From assembly GCA_000149265.1 (NCBI GenBank), contig CH003035.1, positions 146,014 to 210,013 of the forward strand: DNA of 64,000 bases, read 5' to 3'. Source of the DNA: Ciona savignyi (Eukaryota; Chordata; Ascidiacea; Phlebobranchia; Cionidae). The notes below the pieces were generated by a model that had not been told where the DNA came from, did no database searches, and was given only the letters and a program-made list of their open reading frames with translations. Positions 12,022-26,102 of this stretch are shown one piece after another. The translations under genes were made by a program, and so were the position numbers. Position 1 is the first letter of the stretch. Every line of letters starts with the position of its first letter.

Positions 12022-12314
12022 CATAGTAGGAAAACAACAGCACCAAGTAAAGTGTTTTGTGCTCTTGCGGTGTATGGTCATTCAAATAATTAGTATGACT
12101 TTTTTTCTTGGAATTTGAAAATGCGGATTTTAGAATGTTATAAATACTAACTACTGGTACTTATTGCCCATCCTTACTTCAATGTTTTAAAATTGTTGAC
12201 ATTCTTTTTTAAGACCATTTAACGTTTTCATTTTTACAGTATGTTAAAGACTGCGTATGTAATATAAAAGTTAGCAGATATTTAGACTGTTTTTTTGTGT
12301 GTTTGTTTTGCAAA

Positions 12315-15300
12315 ATGTCGCGCCTTTCACAACCAACAAAGAAAGACACAAAAATGAGAATACGAGCTTTTCCGGTAAGTAACTGTAAACACTTTTTTAT
12401 TTAAATTAGACCATACATATATTTCAGTTTTAAAACTTTGCAAGATATGTTAATTTCAATATTTTTTATTGTAATGTGGTCATAATAGGCATTGTTAGAA
12501 TTATACATTTATTTTAGTTTTTTAAAACAGGCTATGGTTGTCAATATTTTACATATAATAAAATTAAAATAATTTCCTATGTCACTTAGAATATAGTTTC
12601 TAAGCTGTTATTTGGGTTTCAGATGACAATTGATGAGAAATATGTGGCCAATATCTGGGATTTACTTAAAAAGGCCATCCAGGAAATTCAGAAGAAAAAC
12701 AATGGTGGCCTGAGTTTTGAGGAGTTGTACCGAAACGCGTATACCATGGTGTTACACAAGCATGGTGAAAAGTTGTATACCGGATTGCATGAAGTTGTTA
12801 CAGAGCATCTTATGAAGGTCTGATTTCTCATATTAAAAATCTACCTTGTAGTTTGTGTCCAATTTCTGATATAAAGTTAGCTTTATTATTTTTTAATGGA
12901 ACAGATTATTTTGATAGGCTATAATTTAGTATATACATGTTAATGTGTATTAAACATTAATGATTAAAAAGTTCATTAACCTTATTTTAAAATTAGGTTC
13001 GTGGGGACATTCTTCATTCCTTAAACAATAACTTTTTGCAAGTATTAAACTCTGCTTGGGATGACCATCAAACTTGCATGGTGATGATACGTGATATTCT
13101 CATGTACATGGTGAGTGCTATATCTTAAGTTTTTTTTGTTACATCATAAGAACCATAGCGGTGATAATATAGTACCAGTACTGCTATGTCACAACTTAAT
13201 TGTTTTGCCAGTGGTTTAATAGGATATCATATTTTCATGTTACGGCAGTAGTATATAAAATTATATACCGGTACCTTATTTATGTTATACAAGTTTGTTT
13301 AGGTAATAAAATTAAAACAGCATTTTATAATTTTACTAAAGTGGACCGTTGCCCCTTTAACTCTATTGGGAAGAAAAAACTGACATGTTTTAGTAACATT
13401 ATTGCCTGAATCTTAACTAATACCAATTTTAAGCGTCATTTTTAATGACATGAAGTCAGTAATGTTATTAAATATTAAATTCCTTAATATTTAGTTCATT
13501 AATTATGCATCTGTGTTGTGTGTTGTAATAATATTAGGTTATATGGATCATGATATTGTTAGAAATAGCTCTTTGCTTATATGTGCTCTTGACTTTTATA
13601 GGATCGTGTTTATGTTTCCCAAAACAACGTCGACAGTGTATATAATCTCGGGTTGAAAATATTCCGTGACCAAGTAATCAGGCAGAAAGATATTCGCGAA
13701 TTCATCCAATACACATTGCTTGAACTTGTGGCAAAGGAAAGACGAGGAGAAGTTGTAGACAGGTACTTGCTTAAAATCACTACAAATAAGATTTATAACC
13801 AGGGATGCAATGTTTCAGTGTTGTTAAGCAAATTTTTACAAAATGCTCTATAGATGCCACATCTGACCTAAACTTCATGTATCTTTCCATTAAATCCACC
13901 AAGGGCGACACCACAAATGTTAGATTTCCATTTTGGGCAAGTAGTCGAATAGTTAGGTGGGTTAGTGCTTCGCCTTTTATCCGAAAGGTTAAAACTGTTT
14001 GTTACCTAGTTAGTTGTGTCCTTGTGCAAGCCATTAAGCGGCGGACATCGCCTAAACCTAGTGGATTAATGAAATGTACTAAAAAAGTCTCTGTTATATG
14101 CAAAATGCTATGTAGCTTCCGTAACCTGACAGTGGATTTGAGGTAAAAATGCATGGGAATAAAACATGAATATCCCGTGTTCATTGTATTTTTTTTACTA
14201 AACACACATTTTTTCTTTTTTAAAAAGTCAAATTGATCCGTAATTTAAATAAGTGATTTATTTATTAAAAATATACATTTTGAAGCAACAACAATATGTT
14301 TTGAAGGGTTAAAAGAGCCAAGATAATATCATTTCTGCCTAAAAAACTGCCTTTCGTGGCCATGATAGATTTTTTTAAAATTTTTATCTTAATACCGGTA
14401 GGTACTTCTCTTCACCGTACAAGTCACATTTCAAGTTTTAAAAAAAAAGAGAATTATTTTTTATTTTTACCTTTTTAATTGATTTCCTAGTTTTTATGAC
14501 ATCAAAATTGTTTTGAACTTAAGAATAAAAAGCAATCAATAAGAAAAATCATTAGTACTGTGTTATTTTCATAAAATTATATTAAAAAAAGCAGTTGTAC
14601 TGTATAAAAATATACTCAAAAGTGTTGAATATAAAACATTTGTAGGGTCACATTATATTTAGATTCCTGTTAATGTGTTAGCACCCAACAAACACACTTT
14701 AATAAATATACCCTTTTTAATAAAGTTTAGAAGGAAAAAGTTTATTTTCAAAAAATCCAAAATTGCGGATTCTGCCAAAAATATCAGCTTAAATAACTTA
14801 ATTATCGCAAAAACATTTAAGTTGAATATTCTTATATTGACTACCTTGTTACCCCTAGCATTTGTATTACATCTTAGGGGTGCGGTTCGAAACACATGCA
14901 TGATGCTTATGACTCTCAGTTTAAATGGAAGGGATGTTTATGAGCAGGAGTTTGAAAAAGGTTTTCTAGAACAATCATCCAACTTTTACCAGGTAACTGT
15001 AAAATAATCATTTATTTTCTGCTTATAGACATTTCTAAGATGCAAAGTTGCAATGATTCTCTTTAGGCTAGCATATGGTCACTATTATTTAGAGTTTACA
15101 TTCAATTTGCAACATCAGGTGTAAAATTCTTAGTCGATGTGCTATTCTACATTAAATTGGTATAATAATGCACAGTAACTTGCAGAAAAAGGTTGCTGTA
15201 TCCATCATGTGTGGTTTAAATTTCTAGATGGAGAGCCACAAGTTCCTGGTAGAGAACAGCGCATCGCAGTACCTTAAAAAGGTGGAGGCTCGCATTGAAG

Positions 15301-18300
15301 AAGAAGCAGAGAGAGCACGACATTATCTTGATCCATCCACTGAGCCTGAGATAATTGCAGGTGCATATAATCATTGCCCCTTATTAAAGAAGTTTCCATA
15401 TTGTATTCCTATATAAATTTTATTTCATGCTTTTAATTTAAATTCCATTTAAAAAAATGTTTTGTTTTTCACTGAATGTATTTTTTACAAATTAAGATGG
15501 ACAACTGCTATTATGGTATAGCTGACAAAAATGTTTAAACAACGTTTTTATGTGGTTTATTGTTTTTAACAACCCTCATCTTAGTCAGACCCATCATCCT
15601 CAGTTATTTATTGGTTGTTTTACCAACTGTAATTTTGCAATGTTTTCTCTTTAACTTATACCCATGGTAAAAATGTATTTACGAAAACTCACTAATTCTT
15701 GTATTACACTTAGTTCTGGAACGAGAGCTGATCCAGAGGCACATGAAGATTGTTGTTGAGATGGAGAATTCAGGTGCAGTCTACATGCTGCAACACGATA
15801 TAAAAGATGGTGAGTATTTTCCAACGAATTTTTACAATGATTTTTATGATATCAAGACAGTCTTCGAAAGGCAAGCGTGCATGAATCTGGCTTTACATAA
15901 GCTGTATTCCCGAAAAATTACTTTAAGGTCTTGCAAAATGTTCATCGTGTTTAAATAATAGTCCCAGTAAATCCTCACATTGTAATTAGTGTTTGTTTTA
16001 TTTACATATCTGAAACTGACTGCCGCTAAGTTTTCTTCCATTTATACATAGACTAGTCCAGTTTCTTTACCACAGGCTTAAGAAATCACAGTCCCGCAGG
16101 GTCTTCGAAAAACGCGAATCTAATATGGACAACATCAAAGTAATAAATAATAATAAAGTAGACATCTTATAAACTGCTAAAGGTTTATTAACGCACATAA
16201 ATATGTGCCGTGACATAGTTGATGTCCATTGTTCTCAAACAAACTTTAAGCATATTAATAGTTAACACCAACAAACTTTTTATCCTCTATATCTGAAATG
16301 TCAAAGAGAAGGAGTAGTACCAGTATTGAAAGTTTTTTTCTCCACGTTTAAAGCCTAACAATTCGAAAGGAAAGGCCACTTGCAGTACTTTGTCGTAATG
16401 TGAGAGTCTGTCTTTCTTGGTGGTTTCAACTAATACTCAATTAACAAATTAATAAAGATAGTGTAAATGTCCTAGATGGACAATTTCCCATGGCAATTTT
16501 TTCATATGAGAACAAGGTCCTGTTCGGTTTGGTCATTGCTGTTTTAATCTTATAAAATTTGTCCAGCCATTAAATTGATACAAAAGTTTAAATTAATGGT
16601 TTTAACAAGTAAAAGAATGATACAATCTAAACAAGCAGTATCTGGGGTGTACAATCATAGTACAAGGTAAAATGCTAAAAGCTGGTGTGGTAAAGATGAC
16701 CCTTATTAGTTTTTCTTGATATCTGTTTATTCATGACCACACTGTATAGCTAATGCTAAAAAAATTAGTAAAGCTGCTCCAATTAAGCTCACAATACCAT
16801 ACAAGTATTTTGCGCCATGTCAAAACATATCTGCGATTGATAATGAACCAACAGCGCCTCAACTCTTTATGCATGCTGCTGCACTCTGGGAACAAGTAGA
16901 TTGGATTTGGAAAAAATATTGCCCTACCGCACTAACCTTTATGGCAGGCTTAAAAAGTTTACTTCTTTCACGTTGATTTAGTTTTTGTACAAAATTGCAA
17001 CAAATAATATCATATTGTTATCTTCTAATCGGGTGACTAACATCGCCAATTTGTTTCTAAAAGCTAGTCAAATCTACCAGTCTTGGCATACAGACATATA
17101 AACATTAAACAATCTTTAATCTATGAATCAGCATAGATTTGTAGTGGGGGAAAATAGCAACAACAACAATAACATTGCTGCAAATGCATAAATCTATACT
17201 AAAAGAAGAAACTGCATCCCATTTTGATGTCATAAATTCAACCCTAATGGCACATTTACCGAACTATGACATATCTGTGATTTTTTTATTGTTAGTGTCA
17301 TTATGTACAATATACGCAACAACAGTTCAGTAGCAAACCAAGATTTGTATTAGATAGAATTACCTACACTTTTTGCTCAATTCTTTTTTATTGTTAAAAT
17401 ATGAATATGCAGCTGGCATGCAGACTGCTGACAAGTTAACAAACAAAATCTTTCCTTCTTAATTAACCAGCTTTACTGTTTTGAACAAATAACACCTTTA
17501 ATAAACAAAAAACAGCTTATGCTACAGTATTGCACATCAGTTATCACATTGTCATTAAATCAGAGCGTCCCAGGTCTAATGTGACAGTCATAACCTCCAC
17601 GGTTGTCCACATGGAAGGAAACATGCCATGATCCAGTGGGATATCATGATGGATTATTTTAAATAACATTAATAACTCAGCACAAACAAACCCATGAAAT
17701 TAACTGTGGCCATTCTGTATTATGGGTTAAAATAGTGTTGATATTCTTTGTAGTTGCATTCTACTCTATAACTGGTTGTCTTAGTTAATCACTGTTTAAC
17801 CACTATTCGTGTCATTAATATTCTTAATCTGTATTGGTTAATCTTGTTGTGATCCATTCTCTGTGTATTATAATCAGATTACTGATACTTTCATTTGATG
17901 AGCTTTGTGCACCACTTACCTTACTATTACATTATTATTGAATAATAAGTTTAGTTTATTGACTTATTGTACAGTTTGTTCACAGAAGTATTTTTCAATC
18001 CATTTGCAATATACCAATGGTCTAGTTAAGTGGTACCCAACAATCGACAACCTAAGATGAATTTATTCAAGTGTGCTAAGATATGTGGCAACAGTGCTGT
18101 CTGTTCTACTGCTTAATCCAGAATGTAGTTTGCTGGTAGAAATTACCAGTTAGAATGAACATTTCTCTGCTGTTTAGCCTATTCTATCATGCTGAAAAAA
18201 AAACAATATTTATCATTGTATACTGAGTCAAAACAGTGTTTGATGTAATTTTTATTATATTGACTTCCCACTTCTAAAAAAAGTAGAATCATATTGACAC

Positions 18301-21300
18301 AGATTACTCAATTACCTTGATATTTTTAGACCTGCTGCGTATGTACCAGCTATTTGTACGAGTGCCACAAGGCTTCGAGACATTGCGTGATTGTTTAAGT
18401 GCGTACCTCCGAGAGCAGGGAAAGGCGGTGGTGGAGGATGGGGGCCAGAAAACCCCAGTTGATTACATACAGGTTGGTTGATAGGGAATAAATTTATTTT
18501 TTAATTTTTTTAATAATTCTTTTATATTTTTAGTAGTTCTTTTTTATATTTTTAATAGTTCTTTTAGTTAATCGTGATCTTATTTGACAACTGTCACTTA
18601 ATCTGTTTCCCCCCAAAATTCTTTTTTTACTATTGTTTTAAGTCTTCGTTTATATTAATCAAAGAAACAAGAATCTAATAGTTGAAGTTATGCATGCTTA
18701 CAACCGGTATATTCCTGATAACCCTATTGGTGCTATGTGGATTGTTGCAAACAACGATTTCCAACGACCTGTAATTCAGTCCATGCTTCTGAAAATAAAT
18801 CTCCAATAAATAAGCAGATTTATGAAGGGCCCAAAAGTGTAAATTTAGGTCTTTAATGTAAATTTCCTAAGAGACACCCTGATAATAAGATTTAAGTGTT
18901 ATGGCTCTGCAACAAACTTAGTTTATAGTAATACATCCCTGCCAAAACCACATATTTGCATGTATGATTTTTATTTCCATTTATTGTTATAGTATCATCA
19001 GGATGGCCTTAAAACATACTTTATTACATTTACGCTATAATTTCACCTCTTAAATATCACCAGGCTCTGCTCGACCTAAAAGACCGAATGGACGACTTCC
19101 ACAAACATTCATTCAAAAATGATCCTCTGTTTAAGAAGATGATTTGCTCCGATTTCGAGTGGTTTGTCAACCTTAACCCAAAGTCGCCGGAATATCTTTC
19201 GCTATTTATTGACGACAAGTTGAAAAAGGGAATTAAAATGGTAATGTTTATTTATATGTGTGTGTCTACGTAACCCTAGCATAAAAAAGTTCAAATATCC
19301 AAATCACCATGCCTTATTTTCAGAAAATGCAAATGGGTTATATTTTTTAAATTTGTATGAATAGGACAAAATCTTGCCCCTATTTTGACTTGTTTGCTTC
19401 TTGAGAATGAAAAGAAGTGATAAATAAAATGGAATTAATCAGTGAATGGAGCTTTTAAAATTGTTTAATAATGTGGATGCTTTAGATATGTAACAGGATT
19501 TGTAAGACGTTTTCATAATTTTTTGCGGCAGTTATTTTTAAGTATTGAGTAGGGCAATTATTCTTTTTAGAAAAGTTTAAATTTGGAAAGGTAATCCAGT
19601 TTGGTTTTAGATATTCTACTAGTATGTGCATTGCCACACGTCATACTTCGAATTTACCATACTCTATCTGTATGTGGCCCTCATAACTCTATCATTCCCC
19701 AGCTATCTGAGCAAGAAGTAGAAGTTGTGTTGGATAAAACGATGGCGCTGTTTCGGTTCTTGCAAGAAAAAGACGTTTTTGAGCGATACTACAAGCAGCA
19801 CCTTGGCAGAAGACTTCTCACCAACAAAAGCATTTCGGACGATTCCGAAAAGAATATGATCACCAAGCTCAAGGTACATTTTCAGAGAACATACAGATAC
19901 AGCATACAACATGTTTCTAGTAACAATACTGTTATATCATATTACGAGTAATTTTCAATGTCAAAGTATTACCAAAAACGCTGGGTAAAGTCAAGTTGGC
20001 GTTCTGCTTTCCACTCAATGAATGTGCTGTATTCATTAACATCTTACAATTTTCCTCTTATTTTGAATTCAGAATGAATGTGGTTGCCAATTTACAAGCA
20101 AGTTGGAGGGAATGTTTAAAGACATGCACGTTTCTGCCACCACTAATGAAGACTTTAAAAAGCATGTGCAGTCTTCTGCGGTATGTGCACATTTAATTTT
20201 CACTTAATTTAAGGAAAAGTAATAAAACTTAAAAATATTACTAGGTACTGCTAGTTGTTCAATCCTTACACAAGTGTGAGGTTCGGTTAAACTAGTAAAA
20301 AGCTTTGTAGGCCTATCTAGAATGTCATATACTCAAAATAGAGTTACTTTAGCTATTGTAGTGTCTTCTTGGATGTAGATTTTACCCGCTCCCTGTAGTT
20401 ATATCCATTAAAGTAGTATTAATTTACTACAAACTTCTCGTTGCAAATTTTTAAACGATTCCTTTCACAGAACTCTTTACAAGGAGTCGACTTGACAGTC
20501 CAAGTTCTCACCACCGGTTGCTGGCCGACACAAGCATCAACTCCAACCTGCAACCTACCAGCTGCACCCCGTCATGCATTCGATGTGTTTAGAAGGTATT
20601 CATTTTACTCTTTTGCCCCTTACGATTTAGAATTATTTTTCTCAGTGCTAAAATGCAGGTTCATTTTTACAGTTGCAAAGTAAAACTTTATAGTCATCAT
20701 TATATTGAATGTAGGTTTTAAAATTTTACAAGTGCCCTATTTGCAAAGCAAATTTCAATTAAATCGAAAGTTTTGAGCTTTTATTAAAGTTTTTCAATGC
20801 ATTTGAGAACTAATAATTATTGTTTTTTTCCGATAAGGTAACTGATATTAAAATCTGAAAAGTGTTTTCAGTAAAGAATAAAAAATGTGACTATTTGATG
20901 CTTTTATGCTTTAAAAGATGTAGGAGTGCACCTCAAAATTTTATATCACGACGACAGGTTCTACCTGGGCAAGCACAGCGGCCGGCAACTCACCTTACAA
21001 CACCACCGGGGGGCAGCAGACATGAACGCCTCCTTCTACTCAACTCCCAAACAATCAGTCGCCACCGAGGGCGAAGCCACCTCCAGTTCCAAACCCTCAG
21101 CGCGACGTCATATCCTGCAAGTCTCCACCTTCCAAATGGTGGTTCTGATGTTGTTCAACGACAGGGAGAAGTGGCTGTTTGAGGTTCGTCTGTCATGCAT
21201 TGTCATTTAAAAGTAAAATCCATTCATTCAGAATTGAGTAAACTAGTCTATAATGTATTTTTTGTTAATTTAGCAGCTTTAATTTGTAGTAAAATCATGG

Positions 21301-22899
21301 AAAAAGTGCATCTTTTCTATTAAATGTGTAGTGGTCAAGGTGAGCTTCTGTATAATACTACACTAATATGGCAATTTATATATGTACTCCTGAAAAGGCG
21401 AGGATTCACCAACCATCATCAACCCTTGCACAGTTAGCTAACAAAAGTCACTCTAATGTTAATTTTTAACATTTACGGCCGATAATGCCGGAATATATAA
21501 TGTTGGATTATGTAAATGGACAGACACTTAACTGATTTCGTTGGAACACTGTTGATTATTAGGTTAAACAAAAACTATAAGATTCCTTCTTGTATACAAA
21601 TCCTGACATTTCTCTGATAATTACCAATACTATATATCGTTGTCCCAACCATTGTGGTAAACTAGAACATCCTATAACCTTTTCTTCAATAACACATTGT
21701 AAGTATATCATAGTCACGGTTAAGCTTACAAAAGTTTGGCCACCACACTTGAAATCATGATTATTTGATTTTTGTCTGCAATGGAATGATTTTACGACGT
21801 GTGTTTTCACAACTGCAGGAAATTCAACAAGAGACGGAGATTCCAGCAAAAGAGCTGAGTCGTGCGCTACAGTCATTGGCATGCGGGAAAGCGAATCAGC
21901 GCGTTCTCCACAAGGAACCCAAGGGGAAAGAAATCGAAAAGGGAAATGTATTCATTGTGAATGACAACTTTACATCGAAGCTGCATCGTGTCAAAATCCA
22001 AACAGGTAAGTCCTAGTGCTACAGTAAAATTCTAGAATGACCAAGGTCATGAAGCGATTGTAGTTTGGGTTTTTTCATATCGCGCTTCGCTGAAATAGGC
22101 ATGGTCTGTTATGTAGTTGGCGTCAGTTTGGTTGTAGGGTTGTGGGTAGGTACCATTAGCAGGTTATGGGGCTCACAGGTTAAGCATACATTTTAACTAA
22201 TCAGTTTTTGTAGTGGACCAATCGTAACATAAATTATGTCCTAATTTTGTATCTTCATATTTCTGCAGTGGCTCAAAAGCAAGGAGAGTCGGACCCAGAG
22301 AGAAAGGAGACACGCACCAAGGTGCAGGAGGACAGGAGGCACGAGATCGAAGCCGCGATCGTTCGAATTATGAAGTCCAGGAAGGAAATGCAGCATAACT
22401 TGCTCATTGCTGAGGTAAAAAATAGTGGATTCCTTTTCCAATTAAATTTCTCCTGCACTGTTTACTCTCTAAGATTGTATACTTATTTTACCTCTCGTGT
22501 GGGAACACTGCATTTGTCACACCAATACTGCCAAATACTAACTTGTATGGTGAAGTTCTTTGTATATGTTCAGTTTTAACTGGGTGCACGATACCATGAT
22601 GATGCTATGGGCATTGTTTATACCAAACGGCTAATAAAGTATGCAGTACAATGTGGAGATTGAAACCAGTAACCCGTCGGTGGTCGACTGCTTATGGTGT
22701 GTGGAAGTTCGTTTGACTTCTGTTTGAAGCTGGTTCTTCACCTGCAACCCACTCACACATTCCACAGGTCACGTCACAGCTGAAACACCGCTTTCTGCCG
22801 AGTCCAATGATAATCAAACGACGCATCGAGAGTCTCATCGAACGAGAATACCTTTCACGATCCGGCAGCGATCGCAAGGTCTACATCTACGTTGCTTAG
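12315..22899 (+). CDS. CUL3: Cullin-3, E3 ubiquitin ligase scaffold
   Basis: Scaffold of cullin-RING ligases: the N-terminal repeats bind BTB adaptors and the C-terminal half binds RBX1 and is activated by NEDD8. Sixteen exons: 12315-12374, 12623-12817, 12997-13110, 13602-13762, 14878-14992, 15228-15360, 15714-15809, 18330-18472, 19064-19240, 19703-19873, 20073-20180, 20471-20595, 20958-21183, 21819-22005, 22269-22414, 22768-22899. All phases agree, giving 762 aa (human is 768). The start [20 protein letters not shown] matches the family N-terminus. Also visible are [45 protein letters not shown], the neddylation block IVRIMKSRK (Lys about 706) and the C-terminus DRKVYIYVA. The largest intron is 15810-18329. 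No in-frame stop or frameshift was seen; it looks functional. Confidence 0.97.
13928..14170 (+). repeat. tRNA-derived SINE in a CUL3 intron
   Basis: Sense copy: head near 'gtagtcgaatagttaggtgg', body 'ttgtgtccttgtgcaagcc', tail near 'aacatgaatatcccgtg'. It lies in the intron between 13762 and 14878. Confidence 0.7.
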
Positions 22900-25800
22900 G
22901 ACATTTCTCTATCTTATTGTTCGTTTCCGCCTTTCTGTTCATCTCGTCTTTTCCGCTTCTCCCGGGTCGAGTGCAAAAATTGGAATTTTTATTTCCCCCA
23001 TTTTTTCCTTAGCTAAATTTTACTGGAATTCCGTTTTCTCTGCGCCAAGTAATTAAAATATCGGAACGGCGTAGTTCACCGGCCTTACGGAGTTTTGTTT
23101 CTATCGTATTATTTATCTTACTGCAACGTGATTTCAAAGCAAGTTCGTTGCTTTTCTAGTTGCGCTGTTTTTAACATCGCGACAGCGACTTTCGAAAAAA
23201 CTGCAACTTTGTTTCTCTTAGATTCTAATTCTTGCGATGTGTAAATATATATATCCATGCCCCAAGCTTACATCGAACTTTACCACGTCTGCATAAAACC
23301 CAAATCTTTATCCTATGCGTGTATAAAAATAATTTATATTTTAAGTTGGATATTTTCCCATACCCGAACTCCTGATTGATTTTGGATAAAATTTGTGTGA
23401 AAAGTGGACCTGGTTTTTCTGTCGTTAATCTCTGTTTTTGTATTCTGTCACTAAATCTGGTTTCTTTACGTCGTACGGGTCGCGTATATTAAATTGCTAA
23501 GCATGTGACTTTATTGCTGTTGCTGTGTGAGGTGTTTCCCCACACATTTATTTCAATCGAGCACTGGTAAAAGTTTCAGGTAGTGCTAGTAAAGGCGAGA
23601 CAAATTGAATACAGTTTACGTCGTAGTTAGTATCCAACAAAAACCGCTGTCCGTGCATTAGATTTAGACAATCTGGTCGCTAGCTAGTCGGTTGTGTCCT
23701 AGGGAAAGACACTTCACAGATATTGCCAGAACCCAGCGGATTAATTGTTTCTACTAAATTAAAGGAACGTGTAAATCAAAACACAATGCAATAGCTCCGG
23801 TAACCCGATGATGGGCGAGAGGTGATTTGACGACTACTCGTGTTAACTGCTTTGGTTTTCCCAGTCACGGGGATAAACCTGAATATCCCTATCCAATCGC
23901 TGTTAATATTACCTGAGAATTGAGCCTAACACTGCTACTTTCACGGAAGAAACCAATGTTAATGCGAGATGAGAATCATTTTTTAACGTAATTCCTTATT
24001 GATTGTTAGGGGAATTTTTGATTGCACGGAAAAGCATTTTCAAAATAAAAAAAAACGCCGACAAGTTAGACGCGAGTGTGTTGTCACAATTCCTCTCGTC
24101 TCACTTAGCGCCTCCGTGTTTATACTGTCTGACGTCACATCTACGTTTCTGGAATGCCTCGCTTGATCGCTGGTGTATGGAGATAGTAAGACGATCCCGA
24201 AGCACGGGATTAAAGTGGCACAGACCTGCAACGAGTGTTCGGCAAGTACATGATTATGCAAGAGACGGTTAAGCAACTCTAGTCAGCTGATAACTCCTCA
24301 CGAAATTTCGACATTCTGTATGCAAATATATCCGCAAGTAATTGTGTTGTTGGAAAGTCAGTTTAACATATTTGTTGTGATTAAAATATATATTTTGTTA
24401 GAAAATTAAGCCAGTATCAAGCATATGTTAAGAGAAAGAAGTTTTTTTGGTTTTGTTGGAATTATTTGGAACAATTATTTGTTTTGTTGGAATTATTTGT
24501 GATTTAACAAGACCATTTGATAGTATCCTATGTAAACCAATCTGCAAAACGGCGACTTATTCAACATGCCATTAAAATACACAAGTCATATTCAATTTAA
24601 CATTCTTGTGGGTTATCAAATCGAGTACCGGATTTGTTACCAGGCACAACTGTGCTACAAACCAGCGTTTGTTTAGGCATTAAAGTTGATGTCTAACCCC
24701 AGGGCAAAAGCCAGAACGATTTTGTCTCGAAGTAATATAACCTGTGTTAACCAAAACACGACAAACACGACAGGCTTTTTACGAAATTTGGCTAGTGTGT
24801 ATATACAGAGCGGTTAACCAATTGCTTACCTTCCGTGTTGTCGTATTAAGAAAAAAATGTCTATATATAATATATATTTTTTTATTTAATATATTTTTTG
24901 CACATTTTTTGTCTCCGATGGTCGTCAGAACTTCATGTAAATCGATGTTAATCCGGTGTGTTCAGCGCTGAAAACAATGACGCATTTAGAACTTACATAG
25001 CTGACGTAATCACCTCTCTAACATCTCATTGTATCGCTCTTACGCAATTTCTGTCGTGGGCTGCTAAATTATGTCGTTTAAGTTATAATATTAAGTGGAC
25101 AAAAAAGGAAATCAGGAAAAGGCAAAACTACACAATGTATGTAAGTTTAATCGTTCGGCCGAGCGAACTTACCGCAGCTGAGTATAGTTACGAGCCAGGC
25201 TTGAAATGTCATTTAGTATTACCGTATAGTGAACACCCTAATGTGTTAAATTAACGCTTAAGTTGGAGTTGCTTTTTAATTTGGGCGCACTTTCTATTTT
25301 CCTTCTATTCCACTTTTAGTATTGGCTAAGTGCGTCAGTTCGACTCGATTTTGCAGATAAGTATGTCTCTAAAGTTAAAATGATTGTCCCTGTACATAGT
25401 CTACTAGAAACAGACATGTTAGTGACACATTATTAAGTCTCACTTGTAATTTTCTTGTTTATTTATATATATATAGCTATCTTTATCACCTTACTAACAA
25501 AATGAATCCCCCAAATGTGTTTTACATATACGTAGAAAACTGAAGTGTAGAGTTTACGTATGAATATTTCATATAATATAACAACACCGATCAAACGATC
25601 AGTGCGAGTAATTCCATGAAAGTGCTACCTGTTCCCTGTCAGAAAAGACAGAATTTATATTTTGTTTATAAACAATATCTACATGACGATGTTATTTTAA
25701 TTATAGGTTATATGGTAATTTCTTCAGGTCAATAAGAACATAGATGGATATTAAACCCATTGCAAAACAACACAGGAAGCGTTCAATTTTTGAATGGAAT

Positions 25801-26102
25801 AATGATTGGGCTAATAGTGTCATCTAATGACAATTTGGGTCTGATTCGTGGCTATGCTGAATGCCGTCAGTTTTCTCAGTTAAACAACTAGAGCAGGTTA
25901 ATGCAAATAAAAAAATCCTATAAACACAATAGAATTCAGTATAGTTGTTGGTTTGTTGAGACTGTGTGATTTTATGAAGTAAAATGTGTCAGACTCAGCA
26001 GCTCTATTAATCACTGCCTCACGTTATATTTCAGAGAAGTGCATATACCTTATTGTTGCACAAATAAATGAAGAGCTATGCGTATTGCACAACGCTAACA
26101 AG
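22900..26102. other. Intergenic; one SINE, no gene recognised
   Basis: The start is probably CUL3 3' UTR. Frames at 24003-24272 and 24958-25254 begin with non-ATG codons and show no family motif or convincing splice context. No myosin motor exon was found that could extend the downstream MyTH4-FERM gene. Confidence 0.5.
23668..23905 (+). repeat. tRNA-derived SINE, head truncated
   Basis: Body 'ggtcgctagctagtcggttgtgtcct', then 'aatagctccggtaacccgatgatgggcgagagg', and a tail ending near 'ggggataaacctgaatatccctatcc'. Confidence 0.8.

Noticed and set aside
14675..14877. Upstream part of the 110-codon ORF before the CUL3 exon at 14878
   Set aside because: Lys/Ile/Asn-rich and absent from cullins; the acceptor at 14877 restores the family sequence.
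20862..20957. Longer 5' extension of the CUL3 exon ending at 21183
   Set aside because: Open in frame, but the family sequence passes from FRR directly to [11 protein letters not shown], so the acceptor at 20957 is used and the extra sequence is intron.
24958..25254. 98-codon ORF upstream of the MyTH4-FERM gene
   Set aside because: It begins with GTG, has no recognisable motif and does not resemble any myosin motor or neck sequence.
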